Shown here one piece after another: positions 1 through 10,554 of a stretch of DNA of 64,000 nucleotides (its first letter is position 1; every line of letters begins with the position of its first letter). Source of the stretch: Hydractinia symbiolongicarpus (lineage: Eukaryota > Cnidaria > Hydrozoa > Anthoathecata > Hydractiniidae); NCBI RefSeq assembly GCF_029227915.1, contig NC_079878.1, positions 3,350,001 through 3,414,000 of the forward strand, written 5' to 3'. The notes under the pieces are model-generated. The model made no database searches and had not been told where the DNA came from. It saw nothing but the letters and a program-made list of their open reading frames with translations. The position numbers were made by a program, and so were the translations under genes.

Positions 1-575
1 TTGATGAGACGCTGAATAAAAGAAGTTTAATCGCCGGCAAACGAAAACCCGCGATTTCCCGTAAATCCCGGTCTCGGCCCGTATAGTCAAAAGTATACAA
101 AGAAGGTACCCAGGGAGTAAACTCATTTCCCGAACGATTTTTTAAATTATTTTTTCACCACTAAAACGCATGAGACTTGTAGTTTTTAGAAATGTTTTCA
201 TTTTTGATGAGACGCTTAATGAAAGTGGTTTAATCGTCGGCAAACGAAAACCCGCGATTTCCCGTAAATCCCGGGCTTGGCCCGTATAGTCAAATGTATA
301 CAAAGAAAGTACCCTGTGAGTAAACTCATTTCCAAAACGATTTTTTAAATTATCTTTTCACCACTAAAACGCATGAGACTTGTAGTTTTCAAAAATGTTT
401 TCATTTTTGATGAGACGCTGAATAAAAGAAGTTTAACCGCCGGCAAACGAAAACCCGCCATTTCCCATAAACCCCGGACTCGGCCGGTAAAGTCAAAAGT
501 ATACAAAGAAAGTACCCAGGGAGTAAACTCATTTCCCGAACGATTTTTTAAATTATTTTTTCACCACTAAAACGC
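1..575. repeat. Left-edge monomers, A-B-A order
   Basis: This holds a partial type A monomer (1-169), a type B monomer (170-372) and a type A monomer (373-575). The same order recurs at 8118-8727, 10757-11366 and 14207-14816. In the 373 unit the usual GTATAGTC is GTAAAGTC, which removes a TAG and leaves 65 codons open by chance. No gene is supported. Confidence 0.85.
390..409 (+). other. Hairpin-forming inverted repeat, one per monomer (example)
   Basis: CAAAAATG, a TTTT loop, then CATTTTTG form a perfect 8 bp stem in this unit. The same place in nearly every monomer carries this hairpin or a close variant. Common variants (CAGAAATG or CAAAAGTG in the left arm, CGTTTTTG or TATTTTTG in the right arm) turn A-U or G-C pairs into G-U wobbles in a plus-strand RNA. 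Units starting CAAAAAAG, and those with CACTTTTG on the right, do carry mismatches. Function unknown. Confidence 0.6.
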
Positions 576-686
576 GTGAGACTTGTAGTTTTCAAAAGTG
601 TTTTCATTTTTGATGAGACGCTGAATAAAAGAAGTTTAATTGCCAGCAAACGAAAACCCGCGATTTCCCGTAAATCCCGGGCTTGG

Positions 687-700
687 CCCGTATAGTCGAA
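687..700 (-). other. CENP-B-box-like motif in type B monomers (example)
   Basis: The minus strand reads ATTCGACTATACGGG across this site. The CENP-B box core is TTCG, four bases, A, two bases, CGGG. Here all nine core bases are present, but only three bases separate TTCG from A. Other examples are at 2107-2120 and 15334-15347. Type A units read GTCAAAAG and lack TTCG. Binding is not shown; it may be coincidence. Confidence 0.35.
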
Positions 701-1184
701 TGTATACAAAGAAAGTACCCTGTGAGTAAACTCATTTCCAAAACGATTATTTAAATTATCTTTTCCCCACTAAAACGCATGAGACTTGTAGTTATCAAAA
801 AAGTTTTCATTTTTGATGAGATGCTAAATAAAAGGAGTTTAATCGCCGGCAAACGAAAACCTGCGATTTCCCGTAAATCCTGGACTCGGCCCGTATAGTC
901 AAAAGTATACAAAGAAAGTACCCAGGGAGTAAACTCATTTCACGAACGATTTTTTAAATTATTATTTCACCACTAAATCCCATGAGATTTGCAGTTTTCA
1001 GAAATGTTTTTATTTTTGATGAGACGCCTAATGAATGTGGTTTAATAGCCGGCAAACGAAAACCCGCGATTTCCTGTAAATCCCCGGCTGGGCCCGTATA
1101 GTCGAATGTATACAAAGAAAGTACCCTGTGAGTAAACTCATTTCCAAAACGATTTTTTAAATTATCTTTTCACCACTAAAACGC

Positions 1185-2198
1185 ATGAGACTTGTAGTTT
1201 TCAAAAATATTTTCATTTTTGATGGGACGTTGAATAAAAGAAGTTTAATCGCCGGCAAACGAAAACCCGCGATTTCCCGTAAATCCCGGACTCGGCCCGT
1301 ATAGTCAAAAGTATACAAAGAAGGTACCCAGGGAGTAAACTCATTTCCCGAACGATTTTTTAAATTATTTTTTCACCATTAAACGCATGAGGCTTGTAGT
1401 TTTCAGAAATGTTTTCATTTTTGATGAGACGCTGAATAAAAGAAGTTTAATCGCCGGCAAACGAAAACCCGCGATTTCCCGTAAATCCCAGGCTTAGCCC
1501 GTATAGTTGAATGTATATAAAGAAAGTACTCAGGGAGTAAACTTTTTTCCCGAACAATTTTTTAAATTATTTTTTCACCACTAAAACACATGAGACTGGT
1601 AGTTTTCAGAAATGTTTTCATTTTTGATGAGACGCTTAATGAAAGTGGTTTAATCGCCGGCAAACGAAAACCCGCGATTTCCCGTAAATCCCGGGCTTGG
1701 CCCGTATAGTCGAATGTATACAAAGAAAGTACCCTGTGAGTAAACTCATTTCCAAAACGATTATTTAAATTATCTTTTCACCACTAAAACGCATGAGACT
1801 TGTAGTTATCAAAAAAGTTTTCATTTTTGATGAGATGCTAAATAAAAGGAGTTTAATCGCCGGCAAACGAAAACCTGCGATTTCCCGTAAATCCTGGACT
1901 CGGCCCGTATAGTCAAAAGTATACAAAGAAAGTACCCAGGGAGTAAACTCATTTTACGAACGATTTTTTAAATTATTAATTCACCACTAAATCCCATGAG
2001 ACTTGCAGTTTTCAGAAATGTTTTCATTTTTGATGAGACGCTTATTGAATGTGGTTTAATAGCCGGCAAACGAAAACCCGCGATTTCCTGTAAATCCCCG
2101 GCTGGGCCCGTATAGTCGAATGTATACAAAGAAAGTACCCTGTGAGTAAACTCATTTCCAAAACGATTTTTTAAATTATCTTTTCACCACTAAAACGC
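1185..2198. repeat. Complete five-monomer HOR copy (1014 bp)
   Basis: Monomers at 1185 (202 bp), 1387, 1590, 1793 and 1996 give the full class order. It is 1014 rather than 1015 bp because one A is missing before the anchor at 1387. Close copies start at 3011 and 6291. Confidence 0.85.
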
Positions 2199-3010
2199 AT
2201 GAGACTTGTAGTTCTCAAAAATGTTTTCATTTTTGATGGGACGTTGAATAAAAGAAGTTTAATCGCCGGCAAACGAAAACCCGCGATTTCCCGTAAATCC
2301 CGGACTCGGCCCGTATAGTCAAAAGTATACAAAGAAGGTACCCAGGGAGTAAACTCATTTCCCGAACGATTTTTTAAATTATTTTTTCACCACTAAAACG
2401 CATGAGACTTGTAGTTTTCAGAAATGTTTTCATTTTTGATGAGACGCTGAATAAAAGAAGTTTAATCGCCGGCAAACGAAAACCCGCGATTTCCCGTAAA
2501 TCCCGGTCTCGGCCCGTATAGTCAAAAATATACAAAGAAGGTACCCAGGGAGTAAACTCATTTCCCGAACGATTTTTAAAATTATTTTTTCACCACTAAA
2601 ACGCATGAGACTTGTAGTTTTCAGAAATGTTTTCATTTTTGATGAGATGCTAAATAAAAGGAGTTTAATCGCCGGCAAACGAAAACCTGCGATTTCCCGT
2701 AAATCCTGGACTCGGCCCGTATAGTCAAAAGTATACAAAGAAAGTACCCAGGGAGTAAACTCATTTCACGAACGATTTTTTAAATTATTATTTCACCACT
2801 AAATCCCATGAGATTTGCAGTTTTCTGAAAAGTTTTTATTTTTGATGAGACGCCTAATGAATGTGGTTTAACAGCCGGCAAACGAAAACCCGCGATTTCC
2901 TGTAAATCCCCGGCTGGGCCCGTATAGTCGAATGTATGCAAAGAAAGTACCCTGTGAGTAAACTCATTTCCAAAACGATTTTTTAAATTATCTTTTCACC
3001 ACTAAAACGC

Positions 3011-4024
3011 ATGAGACTTGTAGTTTTCAAAAATGTTTTCATTTTTGATGGGACGTTGAATAAAAGAAGTTTAATCGCCGGCAAACGAAAACCCGCGATT
3101 TCCCGTAAATCCCGGACTCGGCCCGTATAGTCAAAAGTATACAAAGAAGGTACCCAGGGAGTAAACTCATTTCCCGAACGATTTTTTAAATTATTTTTTC
3201 ACAACTAAAACGCATGAGACTTGTAGTTTTCAGAAATGTTTTCATTTTTGATGAGACGCTGAATAAAAGAAGTTTAATCGCCGGCAAACGAAAACACGCG
3301 ACTTCCCGTAAATCCCAGGCTTAGCCCGTATAGTTGAATGTATATAAAGAAAGTACCCAGGGAGTAAACTTTTTTCCCGAACAATTTTTTAAATTATTTT
3401 TTCACCACTAAAACACATGAGACTGGTAGTTTTCAGAAATGTTTTCATTTTTGATGAGACGCTTAATGAAAGTGGTTTAATCGCTGGCAAACGAAAACCC
3501 GCGATTTCCCGTAAATCCCGGGTTTGGCCCGTATAGTCGAATGTATACAAAGAAAGTACCCTGTGAGTAAACTCATTTCCAAAACGATTATTTAAATTAT
3601 CTTTTCACCACTAAAACGCATGAGACTTGTAGTTATCAAAAAAGTTTTCATTTTTGATGAGATGCTAAATAAAAGAAGTTTAATCGCCGGCAAACGAAAA
3701 CCCGCGATTTCCCGTAAATCCTGGACTCGGCCCGTATAGTCAAAAGTATACAAAAAAAGTACCCAGGGAGTAAACTCATTTCACGAACGATTTTTTAAAT
3801 TATTAATTCACCACTAAATCCCATGAGACTTGCAGTTTCAGAAATGTTTTCATTTTTGATGAGACGCTTAATGAATGTGGTTTAATAGCCGGCAAACGAA
3901 AACCCGCGATTTCCTGTAAATCCCCGGCTGGGCCCGTATAGTCGAATGTATACAAAGAAAGTACCCTGTGAGTAAACTCATTTCCAAAACGATTTTTTAA
4001 ATTATCTTTTCACCACTAAAACGC
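3011..4024. repeat. Complete five-monomer HOR copy (1014 bp)
   Basis: Monomers at 3011, 3214, 3417, 3620 and 3823 match the order of 1185-2198. The last is 202 bp, having lost one T just after TTGCAG. Confidence 0.85.
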
Positions 4025-4430
4025 ATGAGACTTGTAGTTTTCAAAAATGTTTTCATTTTTGATGGGACGTTGAATAAAAGAAGTTTAATCGCCGGCAAAC
4101 GAAAACCCGCGATTTCCCGTAAATCCCGGACTCGGCCCGTATAGACAAAAGTATACAAAGAAGGTACCCAGGGAGTAAACTCATTTCCCGAACAATTTTT
4201 TAAATTATTTTTTCACCACTAAAACGCATGAGACTTGTAGTTTTCAGAAATGTTTTCATTTTTGATGAGACGCTGAATAAAAGAAGTTTAATCGCCGGCA
4301 AACGAAAACCCGCGATTTCCCGTAAATCCCGGTCTCGGCCCGTATAGTCAAAAGTATACAAAGAAGGTACCCAGGGAGTAAACTCATTTCCCGAACGATT
4401 TTTTAAATTATTTTTTCACCACTAAAACGC

Positions 4431-4548
4431 ATGAGACTTGTAGTTTTCAGGCTTGGCCCGTATAGTCAAAAGTATACAAAGAAAGTAACCAGGGAGCAAA
4501 CTCATTTCCCGAACGATTTTTTAAATTACTATTTCACCACTAAAACGC
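4431..4548. repeat. 118 bp monomer with 85 bp internal deletion
   Basis: TTTTCAG at 4450 runs straight into GCTTGGCCCG at 4451. The hairpin and most of the GC-rich core are missing. The same junction recurs at 5380/5381, so the truncated unit was copied along with its neighbours. Confidence 0.9.
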
Positions 4549-5360
4549 GTGAGACTTGCAGTTTTCAAAAGTGTTTTCGTTTTTGATGAGACGCTGAATA
4601 AAAGAAGTTTAATCGCCGGAAAACGAAAGCCCGCGATTTCCCGTAAATCCCGGGCTTGGCCCGTATAGTTGAATGTATATAAAGAAAGTACCCAGGGAGT
4701 AAACTGATTTCCCGAACGATTTTTCAAATTATTTTTTCACCACTAAAACGCATGAGACTTGTAGTTTTCAGAAATGTTTTTATTTTTGATGAGACGCTTA
4801 ATGAAAGTGGTTTAATAGCCGGCAAACGAAAACCCGCGATTTCCTGTAAATCCCCGGCTGGGCCCGTATAGTCGAATGTATACAAAGAAAGTACCCTGTG
4901 AGTAAACTCATTTCCAAAACGATTTTTTAAATTATCTTTTCACCACTAAAACGCATGAGACTTGTAGTTTTCAAAAATGTTTTCATTTTTGATGGGACGT
5001 TAAATAAAAGAAGTTTAATCGCCGGCAAACGAAAACCCGCGATTTCCCGTAAATCCCGGACTCGGCCCGTATAGTCAAAAGTATACAAAGAAGGTACCCA
5101 GGGAGTAAACTCATTTCCCGAACGATTTTTTAAATTATTTTTTCACCACTAAAACGCATGAGACTTGTAGTTTTCAGAAATGTTTTCATTTTTGATGAGA
5201 TGCTAAATAAAAGGAGTTTAATCGCCGGCAAACGAAAACCTGCGATTTCCCGTAAATCCTGGACTCGGCCCGTATAGTCAAAAGTATACAAAGAAAGTAC
5301 CCAGGGAGTAAACTCATTTCCCGAACGATTTTTTAAATTATTTTTTCACCACTAAAACGC

Positions 5361-5478
5361 ATGAGACTTGTAGTTTTCAGGCTTGGCCCGTATAGTCAAA
5401 AGTATACAAAGAAAGTAACCAGGGAGTAAACTGATTTCCCGAACGATTTTTCAAATTATTTTTTCACCACTAAAACGC
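5361..5478. repeat. 118 bp deletion monomer, second copy
   Basis: It shares the deletion junction of 4431-4548, but its 3' half matches the monomer at 4549. It is a recombinant of the two. Confidence 0.9.
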
Positions 5479-6290
5479 ATGAGACTTGTAGTTTTCAGAA
5501 ATGTTTTTATTTTTGATGAGACGCTTAATGAAAGTGGTTTAATAGCCGGCAAACGAAAACCCGCGATTTCCTGTAAATCCCCGGCTGGGCCCGTATAGTC
5601 GAATGTATACAAAGAAAGTACCCTGTGAGTAAACTCATTTCCAAAACGATTTTTTAAATTATCTTTTCACCACTAAAACGCATGAGACTTGTAGTTTTCA
5701 AAAATGTTTTCATTTTTGATGGGACGTTAAATAAAAGAAGTTTAATCGCCGGCAAACGAAAACCCGCGATTTCCCGTAAATCCCGGACTCGGCCCGTATA
5801 GTCAAAAGTATACAAAGAAGGTACCCAGGGAGTAAACTCATTTCCCGAACGATTTTTTAAATTATTTTTTCACCACTAAAACGCATGAGACTTGTAGTTT
5901 TCAGAAATGTTTTCATTTTTGATGAGATGCTAAATAAAAGGAGTTTAATCGCCGGCAAACGAAAACCTGCGATTTCCCGTAAATCCTGGACTCGGCCCGT
6001 ATAGTCAAAAGTATACAAAGAAAGTACCCAGGGAGTAAACTCATTTCACGAACGATTTTTTAAATTATTATTTCACCACTAAATTCCATGAGATTTGCAG
6101 TTTTCAGAAATGTTTTTATTTTTGATGAGACGCCTAATGAATGTGGTTTAATAGCCGGCAAACGAAAACCCGCGATTTCCTGTATATCCCCGGCTGGGCC
6201 CGTATAGTCGAATGTATACAAAGAAAGTACCCTGTGAGTAAACTCATTTCCAAAACGATTTTTTAAATTATCTTTTCACCACTAAAACGC

Positions 6291-7305
6291 ATGAGACTTG
6301 TAGTTTTCAAAAATGTTTTCATTTTTGATGGGACGTTGAATAAAAGAAGTTTAATCGCCGGCAAACGAAAACCCGCGATTTCCCGTAAATCCCGGACTAG
6401 GCCCGTATAGTCAAAAGTATACAAAGAAGGTACCCAGGGAGTAAACTCATTTCCCGAACGATTTTTTAAAGTATTTTTTCACCACTAAAACGCATGAGAC
6501 TTGTAGTTTTCAGAAATGTCTTCATTTTTGATGAGACGCTGAATAAAAGAAGTTTAATCGCCGGCAAACGAAAACCCGCGATTTCCCGTAAATCCCAGGC
6601 TTAGCCCGTATAGTTGAATGTATATAAAGAAAGTACCCAGGGAGTAAACTTTTTTCCCGAACAATTTTTTAAATTATTTTTTCACCACTAAAACACATGA
6701 GACTGGTAGTTTTCAGAAATGTTTTCATTTTTGATGAGACGCTTAATGAAAGTGTTTTAATCGCCGGCAAACGAAAACCCGCGATTTCATGTAAATCCCG
6801 GGCTTGGCCCATATAGTCGAATGTATACAAAGAAAGTACCCTGTGAGTAAACTCATTTCCAAAACGATTATTTAAATTATCTTTTCACCACTAAAACGCA
6901 TGAGACTTGTAGTTATCAAAAAAGTTTTCATTTTTGATGAGATGCTAAATAAAAGGAGTTTAATCGCCGGCAAACGAAAACCTGCGATTTCCCGTAAATC
7001 CTGGACTCGGCCCGTATAGTCAAAAGTATACAAAGAAAGTACCCAGGGAGTAAACTCATTTCACGAACGATTTTTTAAATTATTAATTCACCACTAAATC
7101 CCATGAGACTTGCAGTTTTCAGAAATGTTTTCATTTTTGATGAGACGCTTAATGAATGTGGTTTAATAGCCGGCAAACGAAAACCCGCGATTTCCTGTAA
7201 ATCCCCGGCTGGGCCCGTATAGTCGAATGTATACAAAGAAAGTACCCTGTGAGTAAACTCATTTCCAAAACGATTTTTTAAATTATCTTTTCACCACTAA
7301 AACGC
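6291..7305. repeat. Complete five-monomer HOR copy (1015 bp)
   Basis: Monomers at 6291, 6494, 6697, 6900 and 7103 give the full class order with five 203 bp units. The next unit (7306) starts as the GGGACGTTG class but ends GATTATTTAAATTATC like the 6697 class. That chimera explains why two monomers are missing before 7509. Confidence 0.85.
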
Positions 7306-8117
7306 ATGAGACTTGTAGTTTTCAAAAATGTTTTCATTTTTGATGGGACGTTGAATAAAAGAAGTTTAATCGCCGGCAAACGAAAACCCGCGATTTCCCG
7401 TAAATCCCGGACTCGGCCCGTATAGTCAAAAGTATACAAAGAAAGTACCCAGGGAGTAAACTCATTTCCCGAACGATTATTTAAATTATCTTTTCACCAC
7501 TAAAACGCATGAGACTTGTAGTTATCAAAAAAGTTTTCATTTTTGATGAGATGCTAAATAAAAGGAGTTTAATCGCCGGCAAACGAAAACCTGCGATTTC
7601 CCGTAAATCCTGGACTCGGCCCGTATAGTCAAAAGTATACAAAGAAAGTACCCAGGGAGTAAACTCATTTCACGAACGATTTTTTAAATTATTAATTCAC
7701 CACTAAATCCCATGAGACTTGCAGTTTTCAGAAATGTTTTCATTTTTGATGAGACTCTTAATGAATGTGGTTTAATAGCCGGCAAACGAAAACCCGCGAT
7801 TTCCTGTAAATCCCCGGCTGGGCCCGTATAGTCGAATGTATACAAAGAAAGTACCCTGTGAGTAAACTCATTTCCAAAACGATTTTTTAAATTATCTTTT
7901 CACCACTAAAACGCATGAGACTTGTAGTTTTCAAAAATGTTTTCATTTTTGATGGGACGTTGAATAAAAGAAGTTTAATCGCCGGCAAACGAAAACCCGC
8001 GATTTCCCGTAAATCCCGGACTCGGCCCGTATAGTCAAAAGTATACAAAGAAGGTACCCAGGGAGTAAACTCATTTCCCGAACGATTTTTTAAATTATTT
8101 CTTCACCACTAAAACGC

Positions 8118-9742
8118 ATGAGACTTGTAGTTTTCAGAAATGTTTTCATTTTTGATGAGACGCTGAATAAAAGAAGTTTAATCGCCGGCAAACGAAAACC
8201 CGCGATTTCCCGTAAATCCCGGTCTTGGCCAGTATAGTCAAAAGTATACAAAGAAGGTACCCAGGGAGTAAACTCATTTCCCGAACGATTTTTTAAATTA
8301 TTTTTTCACCACTAAAACGCATGAGACTTGTAGTTTTTAGAAATGTTTTCATTTTTTGATGAGACGCTTAATGAAAGTGGTTTAATCGTCGGCAAACGAA
8401 AACCCGCGATTTCCCGTAAATCCCGGGCTTGGCCCGTATAGTCAAATGTATACAAAGAAAGTACCCTGTGAGTAAACTCATTTCCAAAACGATTTTTTAA
8501 TTTATCTTTTCACCACTAAAACGCATGAGACTTGTAGTTTTCAAAAATATTTTCATTTTTGATGAGACGCTGAATAAAAGAAGTTTAACCGCCGGCAAAC
8601 GAAAACCCGCCATTTGCCATAAACCCCGGACTCGGCCGGTAAAGTCAAAAGTATACAAAGATTGTACCCAGGGAGTAAACTCATTTCCCGAACGATTTTT
8701 TAAATTATTATTTCACCACTAAAGCCCATGAGACTTGTAGTTTTAAAAAATGTTTTCATTTTTGATGAGACGCTGAATAAAAGAAGTTTAATCGTCGGCA
8801 AACGAAAACCCGCGACTTCCCGTAAATCCCGGACTCGGCCCGTATAGTCAAAAGTATACAAAGAAAGTACCCAGGGAGTAAACTCATTTCCCGAACGATT
8901 TTTTAAATTATCTTTTCACCACTAAAAACCATGAGACTTGTAGTTTTCAAAAATGTTTTCATTTTTGAGGAGACGCTTTATGAAAGTTGTTTAATCGCCG
9001 GCAAACGAAAACCCGCCATTTCCCATAAACCCCGGACTCGGCCCGTATAGTCAAAAGTATACAAAGAAAGTACCCAGGGAGCAAACTCATTTCCCGAACG
9101 ATTTTTTAAATTATTATTTCACCACTGAAGCCCATGAGACTTGTAGTTTTTAAAAATGTTTTCATTTTTGATGAGACGCTGAATAAAAGAAGTTTAATCG
9201 CCGGCAAACGAAAACCCGCGACTTCCCGTAAATCCCCGACTCGCCCCGTATAGTCAAAAGTATACAAAGAAAGTACCCAGGGAGTAAACTCATTTCACGA
9301 ACGATTTTTTAAATTATCTTTTCACCACTAAAAACCATGAGACTTGTAGTTTTCAAAAATGTTTTCATTTTTGAGGAGACGCTTTATGAAAGTTGTTTAA
9401 TCGCCGGCAAACGAAAACCCGCCATTTCCCATAAACCCCGGACTCGGCCCGTATAGTCAAAAGTATACAAACAAAGTACCCAGGGAGCAAACTCATTTCC
9501 CGAACGATTTTTTAAATTATTATTTCACCACTAAATCCCATGAGACTTGTAGTTTTTAAAAATGTTTTCATTTTTGATGAGACGCTGAATAAAAGAAGTT
9601 TAATCGCCGGCAAACGAAAACCCGCGACTTCCCGTAAATCCCCGACTCGCCCCGTATAGTCAAAAGTATACAAAGAATGTACCCAGGGAGTAAACTCATT
9701 TCACGAACGATTTTTTAAATTATTATTTCACCACTAAATCCC
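8118..9742. repeat. A/B monomers followed by a 406 bp dimer repeated twice
   Basis: Units 8118, 8321 (204 bp, one extra T in the T-run after CA) and 8525 resemble 1-575 and 10757-11366. Then 8728+8931 and 9134+9337 form two copies of a 406 bp dimer. Units 8931 and 9337 share GAGGAGACGC, TTTATGAAAGTTG and CCCATAAACCCC: a B-like 5' part joined to an A-like 3' part. Unit 9540 starts a third dimer that switches class at 9743. Confidence 0.8.
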
Positions 9743-10554
9743 ATGAGATTTGCAGTTTTCAGAAATGTTTTTATTTTTGATGAGACGCCTAATGAATGTG
9801 GTTTAATAGCCGGCAAACGAAAACCCGCGATTTCCTGTAAATCCCCCGCTGGGCCCGTATAGTCGAATGTATACAAAGAAAGTACCCTGTGGGTAAACTC
9901 ATTTCCAAAACGATTTTTTAAATTATCTTTTCACCACTAAAACGCATGAGACTTGTAGTTTTCAAAAATGTTTTCATTTTTGATGGGACGTTGAATAAAA
10001 GAAGTTTAATCGCCGGCAAAGGAAAACCCGCGATTTCCCGTAAATCCCGGACTCGGCCCGTATAGTCAAATGTATACAAAGAAGGTACCCAGGGAGTAAA
10101 CTCATTTCCCGAACGATTTTTTAAATTATTTTTTCACCACTAAAACGCATGAGACTTGTAGTTTTCAGAAATGTTTTCATTTTTGATGAGACGCTGAATA
10201 AAAGAAGTTTAATCGCCGGCAAACGAAAACCCGCGATTTCCCGTAAATCCCAGGCTTAGCCCGTATAGTTGAATGTATATAAAGAAAGTACCCAGGGAGT
10301 AAACTTTTTTCCCGAACAATTTTTTAAATTATTTTTTCACCACTAAAACACATGAGACTGGTAGTTTTCAGAAATGTTTTCATTTTTGATGAGACGCTTA
10401 ATGAAAGTGGTTTAATCGCCCGCAAACGAAAACCCGCGATTTCCCGTAAATCCCGGGCTTGGCCCGTATAGTCGAATGTATACAAAGAAAGTACCCTGTG
10501 AGTAAACTCATTTCCAAAACGATTTTTTAAATTATCTTTTCACCACTAAAACGC
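9743..10554. repeat. Four-monomer remnant of the five-mer HOR
   Basis: Monomers 9743 (TTGCAG, TTTAATAGCC), 9946 (GATGGGACGTTG), 10149 (CCCAGGCTTAGCCCG) and 10352 (GACTGGTAG) follow the class order of 982-1792. This is the rightmost stretch of that HOR in the window. Confidence 0.8.

Larger units (their letters stand above)
4431..6087. repeat. Tandem duplication with 727 bp offset carrying the deletion monomer
   Basis: Monomers 4752, 4955 and 5158 reappear at 5479, 5682 and 5885, a shift of 727 bp (three 203 bp units plus one 118 bp unit). The second truncated unit (5361) begins like 4431 but ends like 4549 (AAACTGATTTCCC, TTTTTCAAATT). The exchange therefore happened within those units and removed one monomer. 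Confidence 0.85.
576..8117. repeat. Five-monomer higher-order repeat region (about 1015 bp period)
   Basis: Five recognisable monomer classes recur in order. One has GATGGGACGTTG (anchors 1185, 2199, 3011, 4025, 4955, 5682, 6291, 7306, 7915). One has CCCAGGCTTAGCCCG and TGTATATAAAG (1387, 3214, 6494). One has GAGACTGGTAG (1590, 3417, 6697). One has GTTATCAAAAAAG with GAGATGCTAAATAAAAG (779, 1793, 3620, 6900, 7509). One has CCCATGAGA(C/T)TTGCAG with TTTAATAGCCGG or a close variant (982, 1996, 2808, 3823, 6088, 7103, 7712). Complete five-mers start at 1185, 3011 and 6291. Shorter three- and four-mer versions lie between them, as expected from unequal crossing-over. Confidence 0.85.

Noticed and set aside
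687-700. A true CENP-B box
   Set aside because: The spacer between TTCG and A is one base short, so the canonical pattern is not met. I checked every CCCG in the consensus and this is the only near match. It is kept only as a hypothesis.
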